Shown here one piece after another: positions 9,536-19,768 of a DNA stretch of 64,000 nucleotides. The stretch lies in contig JAJZAN010000004.1 of assembly GCA_021799435.1 (NCBI GenBank), forward strand, positions 1-64,000. The letters are read 5' to 3'. The DNA comes from Bacillota bacterium. Its GTDB lineage: Bacteria > Bacillota > Sulfobacillia > Sulfobacillales > Sulfobacillaceae. Each line of letters opens with the position of its first letter. The first letter of the stretch is position 1. The notes below the pieces were generated by a model. It saw only the letters and a list, made by a program, of their open reading frames with translations. It did not search any database and was not told the origin of the DNA. The position numbers and the translations under genes are program-made.

Positions 9536-10787
9536 ATGGATTCCCATTGTGGCTCTCATAGTGGTAGTGGCCTTTTCAGCACTCTATTCCATGGCGGAGA
9601 CCGCCATGATGTCTTTGTCCCGGGGCAAAATTCGAAACCTCGCCGATAATCCTCAGTTTGACCGTCTGTCGCGTCTCTTGCACGATCCCAACCGTATGCT
9701 GGGAACGGTGCTGGTCGGCAACAACTTGGCCAACATTCTCGCCTCGACGTTAGCCACGGCGGTTTTTTTAAGCTATCTGGGCGGTTCTGGCGTGCTGGTT
9801 TCAACCGTGGTTATGACGGTGTTCATTTTACTGGCCGCTGAGATTACCCCAAAGACTTTTGCCTCGCACAATGCTGAGCGCGTAGCTCTGCGCTTAGCAC
9901 CCTTTTTAACTGTGTCCGCTGTGATTTTCCAGCCCGTGGTGCGGGCCTTGACCTGGGTTGGTGTCGGCATCATTCGGATTCTCGGCGGTAAGGCGGAGGG
10001 CGGCCGCCTCATGACCGAAGAGGAGCTCCGCACTTTGGTGGAAGTGGGCGAGGAGCAAGGCCTCTTAGAGGCCAATGAGCGGGACATGATACAAGGTGTG
10101 TTTGACTTCGGGGACACCGTGGTGCGCGAGGTGATGGTGCCGCGTATCGATGTGCAAGCCTTGCCGGAGACAGCCACGCTGGCTGAATTGTGGGATGCCT
10201 TGGTGGAGTGGGGGCACTCCCGAGTGCCCATTTATCGAAATACCATCGACGACATCACGGGGGTTATCTATGCCCGAGACGTCTTGGCCTACGGCCGGGA
10301 AAAGCCCCTCGATACCCCGGTGCAGGATTTGGCCCGACCGGTGCAATTTGTTCCTGAGACCAAAAAGATTGACAGTTTGTTTGCCGATTTCCGCCGCCAG
10401 CGAACCCAAATCGCCATTGTTATGGATGAGTATGGCGGGACAGCCGGCATTGTCACCGTTGAGGATTTGCTGGAGGAGATCGTGGGCGAGATCCAGGACG
10501 AGTATGACGAGGCGGAGGAAGAGCCGCTGACGGAACTCGCCCCCGGCGTCGTGGAAGTCGCTGGCTTGTTTGCATTGGACGAGCTGAACGAACGGTTTGA
10601 CTTGGATCTGCCGCACGAAGACTTCGACACGGTGGGCGGATTAGTCTTGCATCTTCTAGGTCGGGTTCCCATCGAGGGAGAAGTCGTGCACCTGGACAAC
10701 GTGGAAATTACGGTGGCCCAGGTGGTGGGGCGGCGTGTGGCCCGTGCGGTGGTGCGGATTTATGAGCCTCCCGAGGAGTCAAGTTAG
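9525..10787 (+). CDS. CNNM/HlyC-CorC family protein (DUF21, CBS, transporter-associated domains)
   Basis: N-terminal TM DUF21, VPRIDVQALPE CBS pair, C-terminal VAGLFALDELNERFDLDLPHEDFDTVGGLVLHLLGRVP; GTG start. Confidence 0.9.
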   Translation: MSNKWIPIVALIVVVAFSALYSMAETAMMSLSRGKIRNLADNPQFDRLSRLLHDPNRMLGTVLVGNNLANILASTLATAVFLSYLGGSGVLVSTVVMTVFILLAAEITPKTFASHNAERVALRLAPFLTVSAVIFQPVVRALTWVGVGIIRILGGKAEGGRLMTEEELRTLVEVGEEQGLLEANERDMIQGVFDFGDTVVREVMVPRIDVQALPETATLAELWDALVEWGHSRVPIYRNTIDDITGVIYARDVLAYGREKPLDTPVQDLARPVQFVPETKKIDSLFADFRRQRTQIAIVMDEYGGTAGIVTVEDLLEEIVGEIQDEYDEAEEEPLTELAPGVVEVAGLFALDELNERFDLDLPHEDFDTVGGLVLHLLGRVPIEGEVVHLDNVEITVAQVVGRRVARAVVRIYEPPEESS

Positions 10788-10825
10788 ATACGGGCATGAA
10801 CGGACAGTCTAGACGGAGGGACTCC

Positions 10826-11224
10826 ATGGACGAACAATTGTTGCACGAGGCAAAAAAGGCCCAACAGCGGGCATATGCGCCCTACTCAAACTTCAAGGTC
10901 GGTGCCGCCCTGTTGGCGGAGGACGGAACGATTATCACTGGCGGCAACGTGGAGAACGCCTCATACCCCATGGGTTGCTGTGCTGAACGGACGGCGGTGT
11001 ATGCTGCCGCGTCCGCCGGCCACCGGCGGTTTCAGCGCATTGCCATCGTGGGGCCGGGCCCCGACCTGATTAGCCCGTGCGGGGGATGCCGCCAGGTTTT
11101 GGCGGAATTCGGGGATATTGAAGTTGTGATGGCCGAAGCGTCGGGCCGCATCCCGGCGCGGGTCATGATGCTGAGCGAACTGTTGCCGGCCCGGTTTACC
11201 AAGGAGGATTTGGATGGCGTATAA
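10826..11224 (+). CDS. cdd: Cytidine deaminase
   Basis: AYAPYSNFKVGAALLAEDGTIITGGNVENASYPMGCCAERTAV...PCGGCRQVLAEF. Confidence 0.95.
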   Translation: MDEQLLHEAKKAQQRAYAPYSNFKVGAALLAEDGTIITGGNVENASYPMGCCAERTAVYAAASAGHRRFQRIAIVGPGPDLISPCGGCRQVLAEFGDIEVVMAEASGRIPARVMMLSELLPARFTKEDLDGV

Positions 11225-12104
11225 GTCGGGATTTGTGGCGCTGGTGGGCCGCCCCAATGTGGGTAAGTCCACGCTGCTCAATGCGCTCCTAGGGCGCAAG
11301 GTGGCCATAGCCACGAAGAAACCTCAGACCACCCGCAACCGCATTGTGGGGATTTTGCATCGTCCCGAGGCTCAAATTGTGCTGGTCGATACACCGGGCA
11401 TCCACCGAGCCGAGCACAAGCTGGGAGAACGCATGAACAAAACAGCCCGCTTGAGCGCCAAGGACGCTGACCTCATCTGGCATCTTGTGGACATCAGCCG
11501 CGCCCCTAATCAGGAGGATCGCTGGGTGGCGAAATTTTGCCGCGAGAGCGGCATACCGACCTGGCTCATCATGAACAAGGCGGATTTAGTGGAGCATGTC
11601 AAGGAGCGATGGGATCCCTATCGCGAGCTTATGCCCTACCAGAACCAGTTTGTGGTGTCGGCGTCCCGCGAGACGGGACTGGAGGCGTTGGTGTCCCAGG
11701 CTTGGGAGGTTATGCCCGAAGGGATGCCGTATTATCCGGAAGACATGGTGACCGATCAAAGTGAAGATTTTTATGTGGCCGAGGTGGTGCGCGAGCAGGT
11801 GTTGGAATTGACCCGGGAAGAGATTCCGTATTCGATCGCCGTGGTGGTGGATGAACGGATTCCCAGGCGGCCGGACTTGACCTATGTGCGTGCGACTATC
11901 TACGTCGAGCGGGAAGGGCAAAAAGGCATTCTCATTGGAGACAGTGGCAAGATGCTGAAGGATATTGGCCGCCGGGCCCGCACCGAACTGCAGGAATATT
12001 TCGGCCACCAAGTGTTTTTGGATTTATGGGTCAAGACTCGCGAGCGTTGGCGCGATCAGGATGCGTGGCTTAGGCGTTTGGGCTATGCGGACCCGGAGCG
12101 GTAA
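11214..12104 (+). CDS. era: GTPase Era
   Basis: GRPNVGKSTLLNAL, DTPGIH, NKADL, C-terminal KH domain. Confidence 0.96.
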   Translation: MAYKSGFVALVGRPNVGKSTLLNALLGRKVAIATKKPQTTRNRIVGILHRPEAQIVLVDTPGIHRAEHKLGERMNKTARLSAKDADLIWHLVDISRAPNQEDRWVAKFCRESGIPTWLIMNKADLVEHVKERWDPYRELMPYQNQFVVSASRETGLEALVSQAWEVMPEGMPYYPEDMVTDQSEDFYVAEVVREQVLELTREEIPYSIAVVVDERIPRRPDLTYVRATIYVEREGQKGILIGDSGKMLKDIGRRARTELQEYFGHQVFLDLWVKTRERWRDQDAWLRRLGYADPER

Positions 12105-12106
12105 CC

Positions 12107-12898
12107 GTGGCCATCTATCATGACCAGATGGTGGTCTTGAAATCCCGCGCCTATCGCGACCACGATGCGATTTTGACCTTGTTTGGGCGCACCAACGGCA
12201 AGGTGGCGGCCATCGCCAAGGGTGTGCGCCGCCCCAAGAGCAAGCTGGCGGGGCAGGCGGGCCCCCTGACATTTAGTGTGGTGACTCTCTATCATGGCCG
12301 TTCCAGCTTGGACACGGTGACGGAGGCGGACTTGCAGCGGGGCTTTCCCCGCGTCGCGGAGGACTTGGAGCGGTTAGGCTGGGCTATGGTGCTGGCTGAC
12401 GTCGTGGACCAGTTGTGGCCCGAACGGGAGGCGTCGGAGGAAAGTTTCGTCGTCCTGCTCTCAGCCTTGGACGCCTTAAACGAGGGGCGTTCGGCGGCCA
12501 GCGTGGGACTCGCGGCAGGGTTTCGATTTCTCCGCATAGCCGGTTTCTCCCCCGACTGGGACGCCTGCGGAGGCTGTCAGAAACCGCCTCTGAAGGGGCC
12601 TGTCACGGTCGACCTCGAGAACGGCATCGTGTATTGTGCCGATTGCCGCGCAGGCACATCGTCCGTCTGCGAACGCATTAGCCTTGGCAGTCTGCGTAGT
12701 TTACAATATTGGCTGAAAGACCATCCCAACAAATATGGACAAGCCGAAGTCAAAGGCAGCATGAAAGAGGAGCTGAAGCGCCTCTTTTTCCGATATGTGA
12801 TCCATGAAACGGCCCGGCCGCTGAAATCCTATGAATTTCTGGCCAACGTCGACCGGCTGTCCTCCGGTCCAGAAGGTGGCGAGAAGATTGACCATTGA
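12107..12898 (+). CDS. recO: DNA repair protein RecO
   Basis: N-terminal OB fold ([38 protein letters not shown]), CX2C...CX2C zinc motif; GTG start. Confidence 0.93.
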   Translation: MAIYHDQMVVLKSRAYRDHDAILTLFGRTNGKVAAIAKGVRRPKSKLAGQAGPLTFSVVTLYHGRSSLDTVTEADLQRGFPRVAEDLERLGWAMVLADVVDQLWPEREASEESFVVLLSALDALNEGRSAASVGLAAGFRFLRIAGFSPDWDACGGCQKPPLKGPVTVDLENGIVYCADCRAGTSSVCERISLGSLRSLQYWLKDHPNKYGQAEVKGSMKEELKRLFFRYVIHETARPLKSYEFLANVDRLSSGPEGGEKIDH

Positions 12899-13739
12899 AG
12901 AAGTCATTCTGACGTTGAAGCAGTATTGGCGTGCGCAGGGTGTCATGCTGGCGGAGCCCTATGATTTGGAGATGGGGGCCGGCACCATGAACCCGCTCAC
13001 GTTTTTCCGGTCGCTGGGTCCTGAGCCTTGGCGGGTCGGCTATGTTCAGCCCAGCCGGCGCCCGGTCGACGGCCGCTATGGCGAAAATCCCAATCGTTTG
13101 TACCAGCATCACCAATTTCAAGTCATTCTTAAGCCGGCTCCCGACGACGTCATTGAGCTCTACCTCAAGAGCTTGGAAAGTCTGGGACTGGATCGCCGTC
13201 AACATGACGTACGGTTTGTGGAGGACAACTGGGAAGCCCCCACCATCGGTGCCGCAGGATTGGGATGGGAAGTGTGGCTGGATGGCATGGAGATTAGCCA
13301 GTTCACCTACTTCCAGCAAATGGCGGGGCAAGAATGTCGTCCGGTGGCGGTGGAGCTGACCTATGGCATTGAGCGTCTGACCAGTTATTTGGCCGGAGTG
13401 GACGATGTCTGGTCGCTGGAGTGGTCACCCGGGGTCAGCTACCGCGATCTTTTCGGACGTGTGGAATGGGAACAGGCTGCGTACAGCTTTGAAATGGCCG
13501 ATCCCGAGCTTTTAGTGCGGTTGTTTGATACCTACGAGGCGGAATCACGCCGTTTGGTGGACTTGGGGCTGGAACGCCCCGGGTACGAATATTTGGTCAA
13601 GGCATCGCATATTTTCAATACCTTGGATGCGCGTGGGGCGATTGCGGTGGTGCAGCGGCAAGCCTATATCGGCCGTCTCCGTCATCTCGCCCGACGCGTC
13701 GCGGAAGTGTACTTAGAGAGGACGACGGCCCGTGTCTAG
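12876..13739 (+). CDS. glyQ: Glycyl-tRNA synthetase alpha subunit
   Basis: [55 protein letters not shown] start inferred. Confidence 0.95.
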   Translation: MARRLTIEEVILTLKQYWRAQGVMLAEPYDLEMGAGTMNPLTFFRSLGPEPWRVGYVQPSRRPVDGRYGENPNRLYQHHQFQVILKPAPDDVIELYLKSLESLGLDRRQHDVRFVEDNWEAPTIGAAGLGWEVWLDGMEISQFTYFQQMAGQECRPVAVELTYGIERLTSYLAGVDDVWSLEWSPGVSYRDLFGRVEWEQAAYSFEMADPELLVRLFDTYEAESRRLVDLGLERPGYEYLVKASHIFNTLDARGAIAVVQRQAYIGRLRHLARRVAEVYLERTTARV

Positions 13740-15762
13740 CCCAGAACGCAAAACCTTTGTTGTCGAAGTCGGGGTCGAGGAAATCCCCAGCCAGTACTTG
13801 CCGGACATGGGCCGCGACTTTGGTGAGCGGATGGCGACGGGCCTGCGAGAGGCGCGTCTCGGGTTTGAAGACCCGCGCACGTTTTACACCCCTCGGCGCC
13901 TGATCTGGACCGCTCAGCTGGCGCCGCGACAGGCGGCCGAAACCGAAATGGTGCGGGGGCCGGCGGTTTCGGTGGCCTTTAAGGAGGGTCTGCCGACTCC
14001 AGCCTTGGACGGCTTCCTGAAGCGCGTCGGGTTGCCAATCGATGCGCTTCAGCGCCAAGAGATTTCCGGCAAGGAGTATCTGCTGGCGCCGGTCAACAAG
14101 CCGACGCTTTCAGCCCAGGAGACGATTCCGGAGGTTTTAGCTCAGGTGCTGTCGGGATTGCCGCAGCCGCGCAGCATGCGCTGGCGGGCCGATGACGTGC
14201 GGTTCGTACGCCCGGTGCGTTGGCTGACGCTGCTCTTGGATGATCAGGTGCTGACCGGGGAGGCTTTGGGCGTAACGTCCGGATCATTGACGTATGGGAA
14301 CCGTACGGACCACCCCGACGCCCTTAGGGTTCACTCGGTGGATCAGTATTGGCAGGCCCTCAAAGAGGGCGCGGTGATGTGGGACCCTGTAGAGCGGCAA
14401 GAGACCATTCTCCTGCAGGGCCGCAAGCTGGCCCAAGATTCGGACGGCGAGGTGGACTTTGATCCCGGCCTTCTCGAAGAAGTGACCAATCTGGTGGAGT
14501 GGCCGACCGCGTTCGTGGGGCGATTCGACCCCGAGTTTCTCGAGGTGCCGGAACCCATCCTGATCACCTCCATGCGGGTGCACCAGCGTTATTTCCCCGT
14601 CCGTGGAGCCGACGGCCGCCTTCTGCCTCTCTTCATTGCAGTCCGCAACGGCATGGGTGACCGGTTGGACTTGGTCCGCCGTGGCAATGAGAAGGTTCTG
14701 AGGGCGCGTTTGTCGGATGCCCGTTATTTCTACGACTTGGACCGCCGCGAGCCTCTGGCCGCGCGCCGGGAGAAACTGGCCGAGGTGACCGTGCACGCGA
14801 AGCTTGGCACGTATGCCGATAAAGTCGAACGCGTCACCCGGCTGTTTCAGAGAACGCGCGATTGGTGGCCTCTAGACGCAGAGGGGGTCCGCGATTTCGA
14901 AGCGAGTGCGGCTCTGTACAAGTGCGACCTCCTGACTCAGGTGGTGGGTGAGTTCCCAGAACTCCAAGGGGAGATGGGGGCCATTTATGCGGGGCTGGAC
15001 GGGGCTCCTAAGGCCGTGCAGGACGCCATCCGGGATCAGTATCGGCCCGGCTTTCCCGGTGATCGGATGCCTCATGGCGCCTTGGGACAAGTCTTGGGTC
15101 TCTTGGATCGGGTGGATACCTTGATGTCTTTCTACCACGCCGGCATCAAGGCCACGGGGTCGGAAGACCCGTTTGGTCTGCGCCGCGCTGCGTTGGGTCT
15201 TGGTCGTATTGCCGCGGAAACACCGATTCTTCGCAGGACGGTGCGAGATCTGTTGCAGGAATCCCAAGACATGCTGGGTGCGGATGCTGCGGTGGCCGAG
15301 GAAGTCTATGGCTTGGTTAAGAGCCGGATGGCATCGTTTTTGGCGGATGTTTGGCCCGATTCCATCATCGCTGCCACCTTAGCCCGAGACTTCCCTTGGA
15401 CTGAACTGGGCGAGCGGCTGGCCTTCCTGAAGGGCTTGCCCTTGGATGCTGTCGAAGAGGTTTCGCAAGCGTACAAGCGGGTTCATCGGATTGCCCGCGA
15501 CGCTGAGGACACGGCCTGCCCGGCCGCCTATCAGGGCGTGGAGCGGACCTTGGCTGAGGAAGCGGAAGCATGTCTCGCGGTGCCAGCAGAAGATTTGAGC
15601 GGTTGGTGGCAAGCGGTTATCGCCATGATTCCGGTTGTGGGAGCATTCTTCGAGGAAGTGCTGGTCATGGATCCGGATCCTGACGTGCGGGCGGCCCGAT
15701 TGGGACTGGTGGTGCGGGTCGGCCGGGCGTTGGGCCGCTGCTACGCTTGGGAGTTGCTGTAG
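13732..15762 (+). CDS. glyS: Glycyl-tRNA synthetase beta subunit
   Basis: [14 protein letters not shown]...; overlaps glyQ; GTG start. Confidence 0.95.
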   Translation: MSSPERKTFVVEVGVEEIPSQYLPDMGRDFGERMATGLREARLGFEDPRTFYTPRRLIWTAQLAPRQAAETEMVRGPAVSVAFKEGLPTPALDGFLKRVGLPIDALQRQEISGKEYLLAPVNKPTLSAQETIPEVLAQVLSGLPQPRSMRWRADDVRFVRPVRWLTLLLDDQVLTGEALGVTSGSLTYGNRTDHPDALRVHSVDQYWQALKEGAVMWDPVERQETILLQGRKLAQDSDGEVDFDPGLLEEVTNLVEWPTAFVGRFDPEFLEVPEPILITSMRVHQRYFPVRGADGRLLPLFIAVRNGMGDRLDLVRRGNEKVLRARLSDARYFYDLDRREPLAARREKLAEVTVHAKLGTYADKVERVTRLFQRTRDWWPLDAEGVRDFEASAALYKCDLLTQVVGEFPELQGEMGAIYAGLDGAPKAVQDAIRDQYRPGFPGDRMPHGALGQVLGLLDRVDTLMSFYHAGIKATGSEDPFGLRRAALGLGRIAAETPILRRTVRDLLQESQDMLGADAAVAEEVYGLVKSRMASFLADVWPDSIIAATLARDFPWTELGERLAFLKGLPLDAVEEVSQAYKRVHRIARDAEDTACPAAYQGVERTLAEEAEACLAVPAEDLSGWWQAVIAMIPVVGAFFEEVLVMDPDPDVRAARLGLVVRVGRALGRCYAWELL

Positions 15763-15777
15763 ACGAGGAGGGCCCGG

Positions 15778-16590
15778 ATGGCCGAAACGCGGGTATATAT
15801 TGTCTCGGATTCGTTGGGTGAGACTGCTGAACGGGTGGCGCACGGCGCTGCCATCCAGTTCGACACGGATGTCCGGATTGAGCGGGTGCCGTATGTCGTC
15901 AATCAAGAAGGCATCGACCGGGTGTTGAACCGGGCTGTGCGAGGCTCCTCCGTTATTGTCTATACCATGGTGCGGCCGGAGCTGCGGGAGTATTTGGCCA
16001 AGACGGCTGACGACCGGGGCATCCCACACGTGGATGTCATGGGGCCGGTGATGGGAGCCCTGCAGCAAGTGCTCCATTCCCCTCCCCGCCTTATTCCGGG
16101 GCTGAGTCACCGTCTTGACCAAGAGTACTTCGCACGTGTCGAAGCGGTGGAATTTGCGGTGAAGTATGATGATGGCAAGGATCCGAAAGGGATTCGAGAT
16201 GCTGATGTGGTACTGTTAGGGGTGTCGCGCACCAGCAAGACCCCGGTTAGCTTGTACTTGGCTAATCACCGCCTGAAAGTTGCCAATGTGCCCTTAGTGC
16301 CGGAAGTACCGGTGCCGGGCGAGGTATTTCGGGAAGGACGCCTGAAGGCGGTGGGATTGATGATCGAACCGGAACTGTTGATGTCGATTCGTCGGCAGCG
16401 GCTGAAAAGCCTGGGCCTCGGTTCGTCTGCGCAGTATGCCACGATGGAACGCATTATGGTAGAGCTGGATTATGCTTGGGATATTTTCAACCGGCTGAAG
16501 TGTCCGGTCGTCGATGTCAGTAATCATGCAGTCGAAGAGACCGCAACGCGGGTATTGGCGTTGCGCAATAAGGAGGCCACGGGTCAATGA
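15778..16590 (+). CDS. PPDK regulatory kinase/phosphorylase (PpsR/YqfL family)
   Basis: VYIVSDSLGETAERVAHGAAIQF, LLGVSRTSKTPVSLYLA; adjacent to ppdK. Confidence 0.93.
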   Translation: MAETRVYIVSDSLGETAERVAHGAAIQFDTDVRIERVPYVVNQEGIDRVLNRAVRGSSVIVYTMVRPELREYLAKTADDRGIPHVDVMGPVMGALQQVLHSPPRLIPGLSHRLDQEYFARVEAVEFAVKYDDGKDPKGIRDADVVLLGVSRTSKTPVSLYLANHRLKVANVPLVPEVPVPGEVFREGRLKAVGLMIEPELLMSIRRQRLKSLGLGSSAQYATMERIMVELDYAWDIFNRLKCPVVDVSNHAVEETATRVLALRNKEATGQ

Positions 16591-19223
16591 CGCGCTATGT
16601 CTACCAATTCGAAGAAGGTGACGGGCAAGATCGCAAGCGGCTCGGGGGGAAGGGTGCCGGTCTAGCGGAGATGAGCCGCATCGGACTTCCAGTTCCACCC
16701 GGGTTCACCATCACCACGGAGGCGTGCAACGCGTATCAGGCATCGGAACGGGTTCCCGATGGAATGATGGATGAGGTGTGGGACCATCTCGCCAACTTGG
16801 AAGAAAAATTGGGCCGTAAACTAGGCAGTGTGGAGCGTCCGCTCTTGGTTTCGGTCCGTTCAGGAGCCCCGATCTCCATGCCGGGGATGATGGACACGGT
16901 ATTAAATTTGGGGCTCAATCCCGATACCACGGAAGGCATGGCCAATCTTACCGGCAACCGTCGCTTTGCCCTGGACAGCTATCGGCGGTTCATTCAAATG
17001 TTCGCCAACGTGGTTATGCACATGGAACATGCACAGTTTGAACATATATTGGAGGCCGTAAAGCATCAGGCTGGGGTGCGGCTGGATACCGAGCTTAAAG
17101 AAGCCGACTTGGAAGTCGTGATCCGCCGTTACAAGGACATGGTGCAAAAAGAGACCGAACGCGCGTTCCCGGACGATCCCAAAGAGCAGCTGCAGATGGC
17201 CATCCTGGCCGTGTTTGATTCGTGGCGGAATCCGCGCGCGATTGTCTATCGCCGCCTCAACAAGATTCCGGAAGACCTGGGGACGGCGGTCAACGTGCAG
17301 TCGATGGTGTTCGGCAACATGGGCGACACGTCGGCGACTGGCGTGCTCTTTACCCGCAATCCCAACACCGGAGAGCCCGGCATGTACGGCGAGTACTTGA
17401 CCAACGCTCAGGGCGAGGATGTGGTCGCGGGCATCCGCACTCCCAAAGAAATTGGGCAAATGGCGGCTGAGATGCCCAAGACCTATCAAGAGCTGGTCGA
17501 TGTGTGTGCGCTCTTGGAGCGACACTACCGCGACATGCAGGACATCGAGTTTACTGTTCAAGAGGAGAAGCTCTACCTGTTGCAGACCCGGAGCGGCAAG
17601 CGCACCGCACGGGCTGCGGTAAAGATTGCCGTGGATTTGGCTGAGTCGGGCGTGATTACCCGGGATGAGGCGTTGCTTCGACAGGATCCCGACCAGGTTC
17701 AACGCCTCTTGTACCGGCAAATCGACCCCCATGCGGCGGTGGAACTGTTGGCCCAGGGGTTGCCTGCTTCACCGGGGGCTGCATCCGGCAAAGTGGTGTT
17801 CACGGCTGACGAGGCGGAGGCACGCGGACATGCGGGCGAGGCGGTCATTTTGGTCCGTCCTGAAACAACGCCCGACGACATCCATGGCATCGTGGCAGCG
17901 CAGGGCGTCCTGACCAGCCGCGGGGGCATGACTTCCCATGCCGCCATCGTAGCCCGTGGCATGGGCAAACCCGCCGTGACCGGCTGTGAGGCCGTCAGGA
18001 TCTCTTTGGCCGACGAAACCTTTACGGTGGATGGCCAGGTCATCGCCAAAGATACCGTCATCACCATCGACGGCGGCAGCGGCCGCGTCATGATGGGGCA
18101 GGTCGCCACGGTGGAGCCGGAACTGTCCGACGAGTTTACGCAGCTTTTGGCATGGGCGGACGAGAAGCGCCACCTGAAAGTTCACGCCAATGCCGACACG
18201 CCGGAAGACGCCGCCAAGGCCCGAGAATTTGGCGCCGTGGGCGTAGGCCTGTGCCGCACCGAGCACATGTTTATGGGTCAAGACCGCTTGCCGGTGGTGC
18301 AGGCCATGATTCTCGCCGAAACCTTGGAAGAGCGCCAAGAAGCCTTGAAGCAGCTCTTGCCGATGCAAGAGAGCGACTTTTATGGCATCCTCCTGGCCAT
18401 GGACGGCTATCCGGTCACGATTCGTCTCTTGGATCCGCCGCTGCACGAGTTCTTGCCGGACATTCCGGAAACCGAAAAAGCGATCGAGGCGGCCAAAAAA
18501 GCGGGTCAAACTGACGAGGTGGCCCACCTCGAAGCGGTCTTGCGCCGCGCGCGCAGTCTCTTCGAATTTAATCCCATGCTTGGATTCCGCGGCGTTCGAC
18601 TGGGCATCGTTTATCCCGAGATCTATGCCATGCAGGCCCGCGCCATTTTCCAAGCCCAAGCTCGTCTGTTAAAGGAAGGGCATCACCCAGACGTCGAGGT
18701 CATGATTCCCTTGGTGGGCATACCCGAAGAGCTGTCGCGGATGAAGGACATGGTCCAGGAGATTAACCGTGACGTGGGCAAGGAGCAGTCGGTGCAGCTG
18801 CCCTATAAGATTGGCACCATGATTGAGGTGCCACGGGCTGCCTTGGTGGCCGGCAGCATTGCCGAGCACGCCGAGTTCTTCAGCTTTGGCACCAATGACC
18901 TGACCCAGACCGCCTTTGGATACAGCCGCGACGACGCCGAATCCAAATTCCTTCCGACCTATTTGGCCGAGAAGATTCTGTCGGAGAATCCCTTTATGGT
19001 GCTGGACCGGAAAGGGGTCGGCCGGCTCATTGAAATCGCGGTCGCGGATGGCCGGGCTCAGCGTCCCTCACTCAAAGTGGGAATTTGCGGTGAGCATGGA
19101 GGCGACCCGTCGTCGATTGAGTTTTGCCACCTGAATGGCTTGAATTACGTGAGCTGCTCGCCTTTCCGGGTGCCGGTCGCGCGTCTGGCCGCGGCTCAAG
19201 CAGCATTGAAACACCGCTCATAG
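16587..19223 (+). CDS. ppdK: Pyruvate, phosphate dikinase
   Basis: 878 aa; GGMTSHAAIVARGMGKPAVTGC catalytic His loop, C-terminal PEP-binding domain. Confidence 0.96.
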   Translation: MTRYVYQFEEGDGQDRKRLGGKGAGLAEMSRIGLPVPPGFTITTEACNAYQASERVPDGMMDEVWDHLANLEEKLGRKLGSVERPLLVSVRSGAPISMPGMMDTVLNLGLNPDTTEGMANLTGNRRFALDSYRRFIQMFANVVMHMEHAQFEHILEAVKHQAGVRLDTELKEADLEVVIRRYKDMVQKETERAFPDDPKEQLQMAILAVFDSWRNPRAIVYRRLNKIPEDLGTAVNVQSMVFGNMGDTSATGVLFTRNPNTGEPGMYGEYLTNAQGEDVVAGIRTPKEIGQMAAEMPKTYQELVDVCALLERHYRDMQDIEFTVQEEKLYLLQTRSGKRTARAAVKIAVDLAESGVITRDEALLRQDPDQVQRLLYRQIDPHAAVELLAQGLPASPGAASGKVVFTADEAEARGHAGEAVILVRPETTPDDIHGIVAAQGVLTSRGGMTSHAAIVARGMGKPAVTGCEAVRISLADETFTVDGQVIAKDTVITIDGGSGRVMMGQVATVEPELSDEFTQLLAWADEKRHLKVHANADTPEDAAKAREFGAVGVGLCRTEHMFMGQDRLPVVQAMILAETLEERQEALKQLLPMQESDFYGILLAMDGYPVTIRLLDPPLHEFLPDIPETEKAIEAAKKAGQTDEVAHLEAVLRRARSLFEFNPMLGFRGVRLGIVYPEIYAMQARAIFQAQARLLKEGHHPDVEVMIPLVGIPEELSRMKDMVQEINRDVGKEQSVQLPYKIGTMIEVPRAALVAGSIAEHAEFFSFGTNDLTQTAFGYSRDDAESKFLPTYLAEKILSENPFMVLDRKGVGRLIEIAVADGRAQRPSLKVGICGEHGGDPSSIEFCHLNGLNYVSCSPFRVPVARLAAAQAALKHRS

Positions 19224-19243
19224 TGGCAGCGGTGGTGTGGATG

Positions 19244-19272
19244 GGACGCTCCTCGGAGCGTCCTCTTTTTTT
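19244..19272 (+). terminator. Intrinsic terminator after ppdK
   Basis: GGACGCTC-CTCG-GAGCGTCC then TCTTTTTTT. Confidence 0.85.
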
Positions 19273-19741
19273 GAGGGAGCGGTGGGGAGCGTATCCACAA
19301 AGGGATAGGGGCGGCGCCCATCGAATCAAGGGCATTAGGGAGGTGCCGTCGGCCTTTGGGTCGACACTGGCTGACTGGCAGGGCGCCGGGGATCGGGAAG
19401 AGCGGTGGCGCGAGCGTCTGATGACGGTGTCGTTCAACGTCGCGGCTCTCAAAGACGGTCGACCTGTTGAAATGGTTAGCGGCGTTCAGGGAGAGTTGGA
19501 TGTCGAACTGATCTCGCTATGGGTCGCGCCCTTTGCCAGAGGGCAGGGGGTGGGGGATAGACTAGTTGGTGCGGTCATGGCGTGGGCACGCGGCCAGGGC
19601 GCCGACCGGGTCGTGCTGAGCGTCAAAACGGATAATGAGCCGGCACGGCGTCTTTACGGTCGTCATGGCTTTGTGGAGGCCGGTCTGAGTCCTGAATCCG
19701 ATCCGGCCTCCCCAGAGGTTTGGTTTATCAGATTGTTGTAA
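19271..19741 (+). CDS. GNAT family N-acetyltransferase (start uncertain)
   Basis: ISLWVAPFARGQGVGDRLVGAVMAWARGQGADRVVLSVKTDNEPARRLYGRHGFVEAG; the ORF-track start at 19124 lies inside ppdK and before the terminator, so true start is downstream (TTG ~19271 or a rare codon). Confidence 0.75.
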   Translation: MRERWGAYPQRDRGGAHRIKGIREVPSAFGSTLADWQGAGDREERWRERLMTVSFNVAALKDGRPVEMVSGVQGELDVELISLWVAPFARGQGVGDRLVGAVMAWARGQGADRVVLSVKTDNEPARRLYGRHGFVEAGLSPESDPASPEVWFIRLL

Positions 19742-19768
19742 GCCAGCAGTAGAGGAGATGGGGACGAA

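Noticed and set aside
17769-18659. 296-aa minus-strand ORF
   Set aside because: Antisense to ppdK; no recognisable protein features.
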